A stretch of DNA of 64,000 nt from Serinicoccus marinus DSM 15273 (GTDB taxonomy: Bacteria; Actinomycetota; Actinomycetes; Actinomycetales; Dermatophilaceae), in assembly GCF_008386315.1 (NCBI RefSeq), contig NZ_CP043808.1:2728001-2792000 (forward strand), given 5' to 3'. Below are positions 16,529-25,965 of the stretch, in pieces; within the stretch, counting starts at the first letter, position 1; every line of letters begins with the position of its first letter. The translations under genes were made by a program, and so were the position numbers. Under the pieces are notes generated by a model. The model ran no database searches and had not been told where the DNA came from. It saw only the letters and a program-made list of their open reading frames with translations.

Positions 16529-18001
16529 ATGAGCAGCCGGCAGACCTACGACTTCGTGATCGCCGCCAACCGGTTGCCGGTGGACCGGCACGTCCACCCC
16601 GACGGCAGCACCGAGTGGCGCACCGCCCCCGGCGGCCTGGTCACCGCGATGGACTCGGTCATGCGCGGCTGGGACGGCGACGACGCCGCCTGGGTGGGCT
16701 GGCCCGGCTTCTCCGGGGAGGCGCCCGAGCCCTTCGACGAGGGCAAGCTGCGCCTGCACCCGGTGCCGCTGTCGGCCCAGGAGCTCTCCGACTACTACGA
16801 GGGCTTCTCCAACGACACCCTGTGGCCGCTCTACCACGACGTCATCGTCCCGCCGACCTTCCACCGCTCGTGGTGGACCTGCTACCGGGCGGTCAACCAG
16901 CGGTTCGCCGACGCGGTCTGCGAGGTCGCCGCCGAGGGCGCGACCGTGTGGGTCCACGACTACCAGCTGCAGCTCGTCCCGGCCCTGGTCCGGGACAAGC
17001 GCCCCGACGTGCGGATCGGCTGGTTCAACCACATCCCCTTCCCCCCGGTCGAGCTCTTCGCCCAGCTCCCCTGGCGCGAGAGCATCCTGCGCGGGCTGCT
17101 CGGTGCCGACTTCCTCGGTTTCCAGCGCCCCGACGACGCCCGCAACTTCGCCCGTTCCTGCCGCACCGTGCTGGGAGCCACCGCCCGCGGCGAGAAGGTC
17201 GAGTGGCAGGGCACCGACGACGACCGCCTCGGCGCCGCGCCCCGGACGGTGCGCGCCGCCGCCGTGCCCATCTCCATCGACGCCGCCGGGTTCCGCGAGC
17301 TCGCCGACTCCGACGCGGTCCGCGAGCGGGCCGAGGAGATCCGCGAGTCGCTGGGCAACCCGGAGGTCGTGCTGCTGGGGGTGGACCGCCTCGACTACAC
17401 CAAGGGCATCCGGCACCGCCTGCGGGCCATCGGGGAGCTCTTCGACGACGGCGCGATCAGCCCCGACCAGGTGACCTTCATCCAGGTGGCGACGCCGAGC
17501 CGGGAGCGGGTCCAGGCATACCGCACCCTGCGCGAGCAGATCGAGGGCACCGTCGGGCGCATCAACGGCGACGTCTCCCACCTCGGCGCCACCGCGATCC
17601 ACTACCTGCACCAGTCCTACCCGCGCGAGGAGATGGCCGCGCTCTACCGGGTCGCCGACGTCATGCTCATCACCCCACTGCGCGACGGCATGAACCTCGT
17701 CGCGAAGGAGTACGTCACCGCCCGCCACGACGGCAAGGGCGCCCTCGTGCTCTCGGAGTTCACCGGCGCCGCGGAGGAGATGCCGCAGGCCTACCGCTGC
17801 AACCCGCACGACATCGCCGGGCTCAAGGAGACGATCCTGCGCGCCATCAACGACGAGCCGGCGGAGAAGGAGCGGCGCATGCGGGCGCTGCGCCGCCGGG
17901 TGCGCAAGCACGACGTGCAGACCTGGGCGGCGGACTTCCTCGCCGGCCTCGAGGCCGCGCCCGAGCGTCCCTCCCGCAGCGGCGCGAAGGCCCAGGCGTG
18001 A
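16529..18001 (+). CDS. otsA: Alpha,alpha-trehalose-phosphate synthase (UDP-forming)
   Basis: This encodes 490 residues, the usual length. OtsA joins UDP- or GDP-glucose to glucose 6-phosphate to give trehalose 6-phosphate. GT20 motifs are present in order: WVGWPGFSG, VWVHDYQLQLVP, WFNHIPFPPVELF, DRLDYTKGI (donor-binding Arg and Lys) and ITPLRDGMNLVAKEY. A GAGGAG site seven bases before the ATG sets the start, and a TAGGCT box about 40 bp upstream may be its -10. otsB follows with a 4-bp overlap (GTGA), so the two are translationally coupled. Trehalose is the main compatible solute made by this pair. Confidence 0.95.
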   Translation: MSSRQTYDFVIAANRLPVDRHVHPDGSTEWRTAPGGLVTAMDSVMRGWDGDDAAWVGWPGFSGEAPEPFDEGKLRLHPVPLSAQELSDYYEGFSNDTLWPLYHDVIVPPTFHRSWWTCYRAVNQRFADAVCEVAAEGATVWVHDYQLQLVPALVRDKRPDVRIGWFNHIPFPPVELFAQLPWRESILRGLLGADFLGFQRPDDARNFARSCRTVLGATARGEKVEWQGTDDDRLGAAPRTVRAAAVPISIDAAGFRELADSDAVRERAEEIRESLGNPEVVLLGVDRLDYTKGIRHRLRAIGELFDDGAISPDQVTFIQVATPSRERVQAYRTLREQIEGTVGRINGDVSHLGATAIHYLHQSYPREEMAALYRVADVMLITPLRDGMNLVAKEYVTARHDGKGALVLSEFTGAAEEMPQAYRCNPHDIAGLKETILRAINDEPAEKERRMRALRRRVRKHDVQTWAADFLAGLEAAPERPSRSGAKAQA

Positions 18002-18795
18002 GCCGGCCGCCCGAGCTCGACCGGGCGCTCGCCGACTTCGCCGCCCACGAGCGGGTGCTCGTCGCCACCGACTTCGACGGGGTGCTGGCCCCGCTCGTGC
18101 TCGACCCGATGGACTCCCGCCCGGTCGAGGGAGGTATGCCCGCCCTTGCCGCCCTCGCCGACCTCCCCGGCACGACGGTCGCCCTCGTCAGTGGTCGGGC
18201 GCTCGACCCCTTGCGCGAGCTCTCGGGCGCGCAAGACCCGCTCGTGCTCATCGGCAGCCACGGCGCGGAGGACTCCCGGTCCGACGGCGGGCTGGCCCTC
18301 GACGACGACCAGCACGCGCTGCTGGAGACCCTCGACGAGGAGCTGGCCGCCCTCCGCGAGGAGCACCCCGGCCTGCGCGTGGAGGAGAAGCCGGCCGGCC
18401 GGGTCGTCCACACCCGTGGCCTGCCCGACGACGAGGCGCAGGCCGCCCTGGACGCCGCCGAGGAGCTGGGGTCACGGCATACCGCCCTCGAGGTGACGCC
18501 CGGCAAGGGCGTCGTCGAGCTCGCCGTCGCGCACGTCGGCAAGGGCGTCGCGCTCGTGGCCTTGGCCGAGGAGGTGCGGGCCGAGGCGGTGTTCTACGCC
18601 GGCGACGACCTCACCGACGAGCACGGCTTCGAGGCCCTCGCGCAGGACACGGATGCCGACCGGGCGGCCCGCCGGCTGACCGTGCGGGTCGGTGACGGCG
18701 ACACCCTGGCCCGCTTCCGGGTGGCCGACGAGGAGGCCATGGTGGACCTGCTCGAGGCCCTGCTCACCGCCCGCCGCGAGGCCACCACCCGCTGA
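17998..18795 (+). CDS. otsB: Trehalose-6-phosphate phosphatase
   Basis: This encodes 265 residues. The HAD-superfamily motifs are clear: motif I DFDGVLAP with nucleophile and acid Asp, motif II in VALVSGR, the lysine of TPGKGVVELA, and motif IV GDDLTDE. It removes phosphate from trehalose 6-phosphate made by OtsA. The GTG start overlaps the otsA stop. The gene ends just before an intergenic pair of 32-bp-period repeats and faces a convergent LacI-family gene. Confidence 0.93.
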   Translation: MSRPPELDRALADFAAHERVLVATDFDGVLAPLVLDPMDSRPVEGGMPALAALADLPGTTVALVSGRALDPLRELSGAQDPLVLIGSHGAEDSRSDGGLALDDDQHALLETLDEELAALREEHPGLRVEEKPAGRVVHTRGLPDDEAQAALDAAEELGSRHTALEVTPGKGVVELAVAHVGKGVALVALAEEVRAEAVFYAGDDLTDEHGFEALAQDTDADRAARRLTVRVGDGDTLARFRVADEEAMVDLLEALLTARREATTR

Positions 18796-18810
18796 GGCTC
18801 ACCCTCGACC

Positions 18811-18868
18811 CCACCGAGCGCCGCGAATGGTTGCCCCCAGCTCCACCGAGCGCCGCGAGTGGTTGCCC
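18811..18868 (-). repeat. 32-bp-period intergenic repeat, two copies (reverse orientation)
   Basis: The core CCACCGAGCGCCGCGA followed by GTGGTTGCC or ATGGTTGCC occurs at 18811 and 18843, a 32-bp period, between the convergent otsB and lacI-like genes. It is the reverse complement of the family at 27695 and 29112. Confidence 0.8.
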
Positions 18869-19921
18869 TCAGCGCGGCGCGGGCCCGGTCGACTCGCGCA
18901 GGATGAGCTCGGGGTCGAAGAGGTACTCCCGACGGTCCACCGGCTCCCCCGCGATCTCCTCCAGCACCGCCGTCACCGCGGCCTCGGCCATCCCCATGAC
19001 GTCCATCCGCACTGTCGTCAGCGGCGGGTCGACGAAGGTCATGAAGGGCACGTCGTCACCCCCGACGACCGACAGGTCCTCCGGCACCCGCTTCCCCAGC
19101 GCGGCCGCCGCCCGGAAGACGCCGAGGGCCATGACGTCCGAGCCGCAGATGATCCCCGTCGCCCCCGCCTCGATGAGCTGCCGCCCGGCCGCGGCACCGC
19201 CCTCGACGGAGAAGAGCGTCGTGCAGACCAGCTCGTCCAGGTCGACGCCCGGCACGTCCGCCATCGCCTCGCGGAAGCCCTCGATCCGCCGCTGGACCGG
19301 GACATACCGCGCCGGTCCGGTCGCGAAGCCGATCCGGGTATGCCCCAGGTCGCGCAGGTGCCGCACCGCCAGCCGCATCGACGCGTGGTCGTCGTGGCTG
19401 ATGAAGGTGGCGTCGACCCCCTCGCGGTAGCCGTTGACCAGCGCGATGGGCAGCCCCCGGTCGCGCAGCGAGGTGTAGCGCTCGATGTCGGCCTTGCTGT
19501 CGGCGTGGTATCCGCTGACGAAGACGATCGCCGAGACGCCGCGGTCGAGCAGCATCTGGACGTACTCGTCCTCGTGCACGCCCCCCGGCGTCTGGGTGCA
19601 CAGCACCGGCGTGAAGCCGGCCGCCGCCATCTGCGTCTCGATCGACTGGGCGAACATCGGGAACACCGGGTTGGTGAGCTCGGGGGTGATGAGCCCGACA
19701 AGCCCGGCGCTGTTGCGCCGCAGCTTGCTCGGCCGCTCATAGCCCAGCACGTCGACCGCGGTGAGCACCGCCTGCCGCGTGCTCGAGGCCACGCCCGGCT
19801 TGTCGTTGAGCACCCGGCTCACGGTCGCCTCGCTGACGCCCGCGTAGGCCGCGAGGTCGGCCAGCCGCCCCCGGCCCGTCGTGCTCTCCGCCGTCCGCTT
19901 GGACGGGATCATCGTGCTCAC
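18869..19921 (-). CDS. LacI-family regulator of the maltodextrin operon (MalR-like)
   Basis: This encodes about 350 residues. The N-terminal helix-turn-helix LADLAAYAGVSEATVSRVL and hinge helix (RRNSAGLVGLI region) are followed by a periplasmic-binding-like sensor domain ending with the PLTTVRMD motif of this family. The GTG at 19921 overlaps the stop of the upstream GH13 gene (GTGA) and has GAGG six bases before it; an ATG at 19912 is an alternative. It is the last gene of malE-malF-malG-GH13-lacI, so it probably represses its own operon through the TGCAAG sites at 26077-26110 until maltose or maltodextrin appears. Confidence 0.88.
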   Translation of the reverse strand: MSTMIPSKRTAESTTGRGRLADLAAYAGVSEATVSRVLNDKPGVASSTRQAVLTAVDVLGYERPSKLRRNSAGLVGLITPELTNPVFPMFAQSIETQMAAAGFTPVLCTQTPGGVHEDEYVQMLLDRGVSAIVFVSGYHADSKADIERYTSLRDRGLPIALVNGYREGVDATFISHDDHASMRLAVRHLRDLGHTRIGFATGPARYVPVQRRIEGFREAMADVPGVDLDELVCTTLFSVEGGAAAGRQLIEAGATGIICGSDVMALGVFRAAAALGKRVPEDLSVVGGDDVPFMTFVDPPLTTVRMDVMGMAEAAVTAVLEEIAGEPVDRREYLFDPELILRESTGPAPR

Positions 19922-21934
19922 CAGCCACCTCGGTAGGTCTCGGGCACCGGCTCCCAGGCCGGTGCGTCGGTCGGCCAAGTCCAGACGGAGACACCCGGCC
20001 CGGCGGCGGAGAAGCGCAGCGACCCCTCACCGTGCTCGAGGCCCTCGGCCACGCCGGCGCGGTGCTCGGCGACGCCCGCACCGGGCAGCTGGGCCGCGTC
20101 GATCGTCACGGGGTCGTGCGCGGCCCGCGCGACGTGCACCAGCGCGGTCTGCTCGGGGTGCTCCCGCAGGTAGACCATGGCCTCACCCTCAGCATAGAGC
20201 CAGCGCATCCCACCGCCCCAGAGCGCAGGGCAGTCGTGCCGCAGCGCGACGAGCGCCCGGTAGTGCTCGACCAGCTCCTCGTCCCACCGCCCGTCCGCGG
20301 TGCCGCGGGATTCCCACGGCATGGGCCGGCGGCCGTCCTCGCCGAAGTCGCCCGGTATGCCGATCTCGTCGCCGTAGGTGATCATCGGGATCCCCGGCAT
20401 GGTCAGCAGCAACCCGGCCGCGACCTTGACCTGCTCGACGTCGTCCCCGACGAGCGTCCGCACCCGGGTCGTGTCATGCGAGCCGACCAGCGTCATCGAG
20501 TGCGACCACGACCGCCACGGCACCAGCGAGGAGAACTCCCGCATCGTCTCGGCCACGAGATCGGCCCCCAGCCGCGGCACCGGCAGCGGGCTGCCGAGGA
20601 ACTTCGGCGCGAAGCCCGGCGCCCGCAGCCAGGTCCACACCGGTCGGGTGAAGCCGGAGTAGTTCATCACCCCGTGCCAGCCGTCCCCGTCGACGTCGCG
20701 GCTGTGGTCGTGGGTGTGCTCGGCGACCAGCAGCCCCTGCCCGCCGGTCGCCCGGTCCACGGCGGCCCGGGTCTCGCGGGCCACCTCGTGGGTGAGGTCG
20801 ACGCCTTTGTAGCGCCCGGTCATGTTGGCGACGTCGACCCGCCAGGAGTCGAAGCCGCCGCCCTCCCCCAGCCAGCGCTCGATGACGGACCCCGGCCCCT
20901 CGGTGAGCCTTGCCCGCAGCCCGTCGGCGGAGTGGTCCAGCTTGGGCAGGCTCGCCACGCCCAGCCAGGTGACCCACCGCTCGTCGTCGCGGACGTACCA
21001 CCCACCCTGCTCGCCGTCCGGGTCCTGCCGGGCGGCGGCATACCACTCGTGCGCGTCGCCGGTGTGGTTGGTCGTGATGTCGCCCATGACGCGCAACCCT
21101 CGCTCGTGCGCCTCCTCCTGCAGCCGCAGCAGCGCCGCGTCGCCGCCGAGCACCGGGTCGACCGCCTCGAAGGTGCTCGCGTCGTAGCGGTGGTTGGAGC
21201 GCGCCGGGAAGACCGGGGTGAGGTAGACGACGTCCACGCCGAGGTCGACGAGGTGGTCCAGGCGCTCGCGCACGCCGTCGAGGGTGCCGCCGAAGACCTG
21301 GACCGGGTTGGCGGCGCGCTCCAGCGACACCGGGTCCTCCCACCGCGCCGGGACCGCCCAGTCCGGAAGGTCGGTGCGCGGCCCCCCGGGGTCGCCGTCC
21401 GGCTCGACGCCGGCGTCGCGGGCGAAGCGGTCGGGGAAGATCTGGTAGACCACCGCCCGCTGCGCCCACTCCGGCGGCGCCGGGTGGGTCGTGATGCGGA
21501 AGTCGCTGGTGTCCGGCACGTCGCGCGGGTGCACGCCGTCACCGTTCAGCCACCGGTATGCCGACCGTCGGGGGGCTCCGCCCCCCAACCTCCCCCCGGA
21601 CTGCTCTGACCGTCGGGGGGCTGCCCCCCGACCTCCCCCCGGACGCACCGGCCGCTCTCTCGTCAGCGTCGCCCTCGAGCAGGAAGCGGTAGGTCGTGAC
21701 CGGGTTGTGGCAGGTGATCTCAGCCTGCCACCAGTCCTCGTGCTCGCCGCGGTGCACGCGGCGGGCGGTGGTGAAGAACTGCTCGCCGTCCGGGGTGGTG
21801 CGGACATGGACCGCACCGACCCCGGCCGCGTGCGGGACACGCACGCGGACGGCGACCACGGCTCCAGGAGCCGGGTGCTGCTCGCTGACGTAGAGCGGCG
21901 ACCCGTCGTGGTGGGGATCAGCCGCCTCGGTCAC
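19918..21934 (-). pseudogene. GH13 alpha-glucanase (cyclomaltodextrinase/neopullulanase type) with a frame-shifting repeat insert
   Basis: The N-terminal CBM34-like domain starts at GTG 21934 (overlapping the malG stop) and reads normally to EGDADER. An insert of about 90 bp made of two G6/C6 hairpin repeats follows, and the catalytic domain continues in another frame from AYRWLNGDGV onward. Catalytic motifs are intact: DITTNHTG, FDSWRVDVANMTG (nucleophile Asp), LLVAEHTHDH (acid/base Glu) and LVGSHDTTR. Intact enzymes of this type cut imported maltodextrins or cyclodextrins in the cytoplasm, consistent with the transporter genes upstream. The frameshift should abolish the full-length enzyme unless an internal start rescues the catalytic part. 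Confidence 0.75.
21563..21643. repeat. Two GC-rich hairpin repeats inserted in the GH13 gene
   Basis: GACCGTCGGGGGGCT begins each unit (21563 and 21608, period 45 bp); each then has a C6 arm pairing with the G6 arm and the tail ACCTCCCCCCGGA. They fall exactly where the protein alignment needs only a short link, and they shift the reading frame. They resemble REP-like palindromic units. I saw no further copy in this window. Confidence 0.7.
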
Positions 21935-22845
21935 TTCACCGAGCCTGAAGTCAGGCCACCGATCAGCTGCTTCTGCAGGCCCAGATAAACCAAGACCGGA
22001 GGGATGGAGGCTACGAGGGCACCCGCGCAGAACATACCGAAGTAGCGGTTCTGGTCAGCCATGTTGAGCGAGTAGAGGCCGACGCCCAGCGTCCGCTGGT
22101 CCTGATCCAGAAGGAAGATGCTCGCGAGCAGAAACTCGCCCCACAGCATGACGAAGGCGAGGATGCCGACGGTTGCCAGGATCGGCGCGACCAGTCGCAG
22201 CGTCATGGTGAAGAAGATGCGGGCATGGCTGGCGCCGTCCATCTTGGCGGCCTCGTCCATCTCCTTGGGGATGGTGTCAAAGTAGCCCTTGAGCAACCAC
22301 ACGTTGGACCCCATGGCGCCGCCCAGGTAGACCAGCAGCAGGCCCCACAGAGTGTTCAGCCCAATCTCGGGGATAACCTCCCCGATCCGCAGGAACATCA
22401 CGTAGAGCGCGGGGAAGGCAAGCAGGGCTGGGAACATCTGGGCCAGCAGCAGCGACATCAGTCCAGCCCGGCGACCGGCCCAGCGCAGCCGGGAGAAGGC
22501 AAACGCCGCCGCGGCTCCGATGAAGACCTGGAATATCGTGCCCAAGCCCGCCACGACGAGAGAGTTCCGGAACCACGTCCAGAACGGGAACGTCGTCGAG
22601 GAGAATAGATCTTCGAAGTTGTTCGTCGAGAACTGCCGGGGGATCGGTGAGGACGCGCTGAGTGTGCCGGCCGGGTTGAGCGCCGCGGACAGGATGAAAA
22701 GCACCGGGAACAGCGCCCACACCAGCGCGACGAGCGCTAGAGCGTGCCGCCACCACACGCCGGAGCGGCGCCTCATGCTCCGGGACTGCTGCGTGTGTGC
22801 TGGCCGCTGGGGCTGCTGGGTCGTCTCTGACACGGATGGCGTCAT
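21931..22845 (-). CDS. malG: Maltodextrin ABC transporter permease MalG-like
   Basis: This encodes 304 residues with about six membrane helices. The cytoplasmic EAA loop that contacts the ATPase is present (EMDEAAKMDGASHARIFFTM). The C-terminal ILVYLGLQKQLIGGLTSGSVK tail is typical of MalG. The start lies two bases after the malF stop and the stop overlaps the next gene, so it is embedded in the operon. It works with MalF, MalE and the divergent MalK to import maltose or maltodextrin. The malEFG genes have softer codon choices than their neighbours and lack the local GTATGCC word. Confidence 0.9.
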   Translation of the reverse strand: MTPSVSETTQQPQRPAHTQQSRSMRRRSGVWWRHALALVALVWALFPVLFILSAALNPAGTLSASSPIPRQFSTNNFEDLFSSTTFPFWTWFRNSLVVAGLGTIFQVFIGAAAAFAFSRLRWAGRRAGLMSLLLAQMFPALLAFPALYVMFLRIGEVIPEIGLNTLWGLLLVYLGGAMGSNVWLLKGYFDTIPKEMDEAAKMDGASHARIFFTMTLRLVAPILATVGILAFVMLWGEFLLASIFLLDQDQRTLGVGLYSLNMADQNRYFGMFCAGALVASIPPVLVYLGLQKQLIGGLTSGSVK

Positions 22846-22847
22846 GG

Positions 22848-24539
22848 TCAGTTCACCTCTTCCAGGGCGGCGGACTGGCGGAAGCCGAGATAGCTGATCG
22901 TTCCAACAAGCAGGAAGATCACAATGCTGACAGCCGACGCGAGCCCGATATTGGGCGTGCCTGACTCGAGCGCGAGCCGGTAGGCGAAGTTGATGAGCAG
23001 GTCGGTGTTGCCCACCAGGCTGTTACCCGAGTCGAATGGTCCACCACCCGTCACCAGGTAGATGAGAGTGAAGTTGTTGAAGTTGAAGGCGAAGGACGCC
23101 ACGAGCAGCGGCCCGACCGCCACCAGCAACAGCGGCATCGTCACCGACACCAGCGTTCGGACTGGCCCTGCCCCGTCGACGGAGGCCGCTTCCTTGACAT
23201 CTGAGGGGACGGACTGCAGCGCCCCGGTGCAGATGAGGAACATGTAGGGGAAACCCAGCCAGAGGTTGGTCAGCAGCAGCGCGAAGCGCGCGGCCCACGG
23301 ATCACCGAGCCAGTTGATGCTGAGTCCGGTGACCTCGTTGATCAACCCGAACTGCGCGTTGAACATTGCCGCCCACACGAGTCCGGTCACGAAGATCGGC
23401 AAAGCATAGGGCAGGATCAACAGGGACCGGTAGAACCCCTTGCCCTTGAGCCGCGGGTCGTTGAAGAGCAGCGCGAGCAGCATCCCCAGGATGAAGGTGC
23501 TCCCGACGCTCAGCAGGGGGAAAGCCAGGTTCCACAGGAAGATCTTGAGGAAGCCGGTCCTGAAGGTGGGGTCGGTGAAGATGGTCCGGAAGTTGTCGAA
23601 GCCGACGTTCTCGGTCCACCCCGCCGGCAGCGCCGCGCCGACGCCGTCCTCGGGGACGAAGTTGCCTTCCTGCGCGACGTACCGCTTGCCCTCCGCGGTG
23701 GTCATCACGTCGGCGTCCTCGTCGTAGGTGATGGTCGGGCGCCCGACGAACGCCTGGGAGGTAGTCGCCGGCTTGACCGCGGCCTCCCCCTCTTCGCCGA
23801 CCGGCACAGCAAAGTCCTGGACGTCTTGGGCCCGCTCGTTCGCTTCCATGAGGTTCAGCACCCGGTACCCCGGTGCGGTGCCGATGGTGCCGTTGCCCAG
23901 CACCTCCACCCCATCGGCCGAGAGCGGCTGCAATCCCTCCTCGGTGCCGACGAAGAGCCGGGTGCCGTCGTCGGTGATGTTTTCCCCGAGTTCGGCCTCG
24001 CCGCCCTCCTCGGCACCCTCCTCCAGCTCGCTACCGTCCTCGGCGGGTGCAACGGTGAGCAGCAGGGACAGTTCACCGGTCTCTATCGCCGCCCCCTCCG
24101 GCACCGCGACCGACATGCCGTAGCGGGGGGCGTCGGGATCCTGGCGCACCGACTGCCCCTGGATCGCGACGATGGCCTCTTCCTTGCTCAGGGTGTGCCC
24201 GTCGCCATAATTGGTGAAGGCGGTGGCCGCTGTGTAGATGATCGGCCACATCTGGAAGAGCAGGAGCAGGATGAGCCCGGGCAGAAGGTACTTCGCCGGG
24301 ATCATCCGGCGGGTGGAGTAGACCACGAGGATGCTCATCGCGATGAAGGCCACGACTATGACGATCAGCCATGAGCCGGCCTCGATGGCCTGCTGAGCCG
24401 AGAGGGCCAAGATCCCCACCGACAGCACGATGAGCAACCACTTGACCGCGTGCACCCATCCGGGTGTCCGACCCACCTCGCTGACTCTGCGTGCGGCATG
24501 CGGGTCGGTGTCAGGTGGCTCGACGACGGTCTGGGACAT
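22848..24539 (-). CDS. malF: Maltodextrin ABC transporter permease MalF-like with large extracytoplasmic loop
   Basis: This encodes 563 residues, longer than most sugar permeases. Three N-terminal helices (about 30-115) are followed by a roughly 190-residue hydrophilic, Glu/Gly-rich loop (about 120-310) equivalent in place to the MalF P2 loop, then the permease core with the EAA loop (VKEAASVDGAGPVRTLVSVT) and final helices. In E. coli the P2 loop docks the binding protein; a similar role here is inferred. The gene is separated from malE by a strong hairpin, which may make less permease than binding protein. Confidence 0.9.
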   Translation of the reverse strand: MSQTVVEPPDTDPHAARRVSEVGRTPGWVHAVKWLLIVLSVGILALSAQQAIEAGSWLIVIVVAFIAMSILVVYSTRRMIPAKYLLPGLILLLLFQMWPIIYTAATAFTNYGDGHTLSKEEAIVAIQGQSVRQDPDAPRYGMSVAVPEGAAIETGELSLLLTVAPAEDGSELEEGAEEGGEAELGENITDDGTRLFVGTEEGLQPLSADGVEVLGNGTIGTAPGYRVLNLMEANERAQDVQDFAVPVGEEGEAAVKPATTSQAFVGRPTITYDEDADVMTTAEGKRYVAQEGNFVPEDGVGAALPAGWTENVGFDNFRTIFTDPTFRTGFLKIFLWNLAFPLLSVGSTFILGMLLALLFNDPRLKGKGFYRSLLILPYALPIFVTGLVWAAMFNAQFGLINEVTGLSINWLGDPWAARFALLLTNLWLGFPYMFLICTGALQSVPSDVKEAASVDGAGPVRTLVSVTMPLLLVAVGPLLVASFAFNFNNFTLIYLVTGGGPFDSGNSLVGNTDLLINFAYRLALESGTPNIGLASAVSIVIFLLVGTISYLGFRQSAALEEVN

Positions 24540-24588
24540 GGGTGTCTCCTCGCGGCTGCGCTGGCTAGGGCAAGTATTGGGTCATGCC

Positions 24589-24626
24589 CCGGGTCGACGG
24601 GCGGGCAGTGCTGCCCGTCGACCCGG
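24589..24626 (-). terminator. Intercistronic hairpin between malE and malF
   Basis: Arms CCGGGTCGACGGGC and GCCCGTCGACCCGG are perfectly complementary around a 10-base loop that can itself pair. There is no T-run, so it is better seen as an attenuator or mRNA stabiliser than a full terminator. It would keep malE transcripts more abundant than malF-malG transcripts, as REP elements do at the same place in E. coli. Confidence 0.65.
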
Positions 24627-24636
24627 GTCAGCGAGG

Positions 24637-25965
24637 TCAGAGGGCGCCCTCGACCTCGCTCTGGGCGGTGCCCAGCCGCTCCGCCGCGTCGTTGCCGGAG
24701 ACGATGTCGGCGGTGGCCTTGCCCAGCGGGCCCCAGACCGCGTTCATCTGTGGGATGTTGGGCATCGGGGTGCCGCCCTCGGCCGCCTGGCCCCAGGACT
24801 CGATGTCCTCGTCATCCGCCGCGACCTGCTCATAGGCCTCGGTGAGGGCCGGGGGACGGTCCCCCGCCTCGTAGAGCGAGACCTGCACGTCGGCCCGGCT
24901 CACGTACTCCTGCACGAAGGTCTGCGCGATCTGCGGGTTCTGCGACTCGGCGGAAACGTAAAAGCCGTTGACACCCAGGAACGGGGTTGTCTCCCCACCG
25001 TCCTCGAAGTCCGGGATCGGGCTGATGGCGTAGTTGATGCCGGCTTCGGTGCTCTGCTCGATCGCCCACGGGCCGGAGACAAGGTAGGCGGTCTTGCCTT
25101 CGACGAACTGCGGGATGGTGTTGGAGCCGTCCAGATTGACGGTCAGCGCCTCCTGCTCGGCGAGCCAGGCGATCTTCTCCCCACCCTGGACGGTCTCCTC
25201 GGAGTCGATGATGACCTCGCTTGCGTCGAAGCCGCCCTCCTCGAGCAACGGGAAGATCCCGCCGCCGTAGGCCGCGAGGTAGGGGTACATGTTGTAGGCG
25301 TCGCCCTCCTGACCCAGTTGCTGAGCCATGACCAGCTCGGCCTCGCCGTCGGAGACCAGCTGGGCACCGGTCTCGACCAGGGCCTCCATCGTCTCCGGCT
25401 CATCGGGAGCCAGCTCGGTGTTGCGGATCAGCGCCAGCGACTCCACGGAGTAGGGCACGCCGTAGGTCTGGCCCTCATAGGTGAAGGCCTCGATCGAGTC
25501 GGGGTTGAACTGCCCGCTCAGGTCGGAAGCCAGCTGCACGGGGGCCACGACGTTGTTTTGGACCAGCTCGCCGAGCCAGTCGTGTGCTCCGACCGCGATG
25601 TCCGGGCCGGCGCCGGCCCCGACCGAGTCCTTGAACTGCTCGCGCAGGTTCTCGTTGGCGACGACCTGGAGGGTCACCGGCACCCCGGTCTCCTCCTCGA
25701 AGGTCGCGGCGACGTCCTCGAGCGCGGCCGCACGCAGGTCGTCGGCCCAGATGACCAGACTCGTGCCGTCGCTTGCCGCGGGCGCGCCCTCCGAGGTCGC
25801 CGCAGAATCAACTCCGCCCTCCTCCTCGGCGGCCGCGTCGTCGCCCGAGCTCTCCTCGGCGTTCGCGCCGGAGTCGGTGTTCTCCTCGCCCGACTCGCCG
25901 CCGCAGGCGGACAGCAGCAGGGCCGCCGCGCTGGTGATGGCTACAGCACCGGTGGTGCGCTTCAT
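24637..25965 (-). CDS. malE: Maltodextrin-binding lipoprotein MalE-like
   Basis: This encodes about 442 residues. The start at ATG 25965 has AAGGAG just upstream. The signal peptide ends in the lipobox LLLSACGG (lipid-modified Cys about 22), followed by a Ser/Glu-rich tether and a family 1 extracellular binding domain beginning SLVIWADDLRAAAL, with maltose-binding-protein-like blocks such as YTGVPYSVESLALI-type text and AYLVSGPWAIEQS. It captures the sugar outside the membrane and delivers it to MalFG. First gene of the operon, transcribed from the regulatory region with three TGCAAG half-sites. Confidence 0.88.
   Translation of the reverse strand: MKRTTGAVAITSAAALLLSACGGESGEENTDSGANAEESSGDDAAAEEEGGVDSAATSEGAPAASDGTSLVIWADDLRAAALEDVAATFEEETGVPVTLQVVANENLREQFKDSVGAGAGPDIAVGAHDWLGELVQNNVVAPVQLASDLSGQFNPDSIEAFTYEGQTYGVPYSVESLALIRNTELAPDEPETMEALVETGAQLVSDGEAELVMAQQLGQEGDAYNMYPYLAAYGGGIFPLLEEGGFDASEVIIDSEETVQGGEKIAWLAEQEALTVNLDGSNTIPQFVEGKTAYLVSGPWAIEQSTEAGINYAISPIPDFEDGGETTPFLGVNGFYVSAESQNPQIAQTFVQEYVSRADVQVSLYEAGDRPPALTEAYEQVAADDEDIESWGQAAEGGTPMPNIPQMNAVWGPLGKATADIVSGNDAAERLGTAQSEVEGAL

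Noticed and set aside
16384..16530. Longer kinase start at 16530
   Set aside because: It would overlap otsA and adds non-conserved residues; GTG 16383 has a ribosome site.
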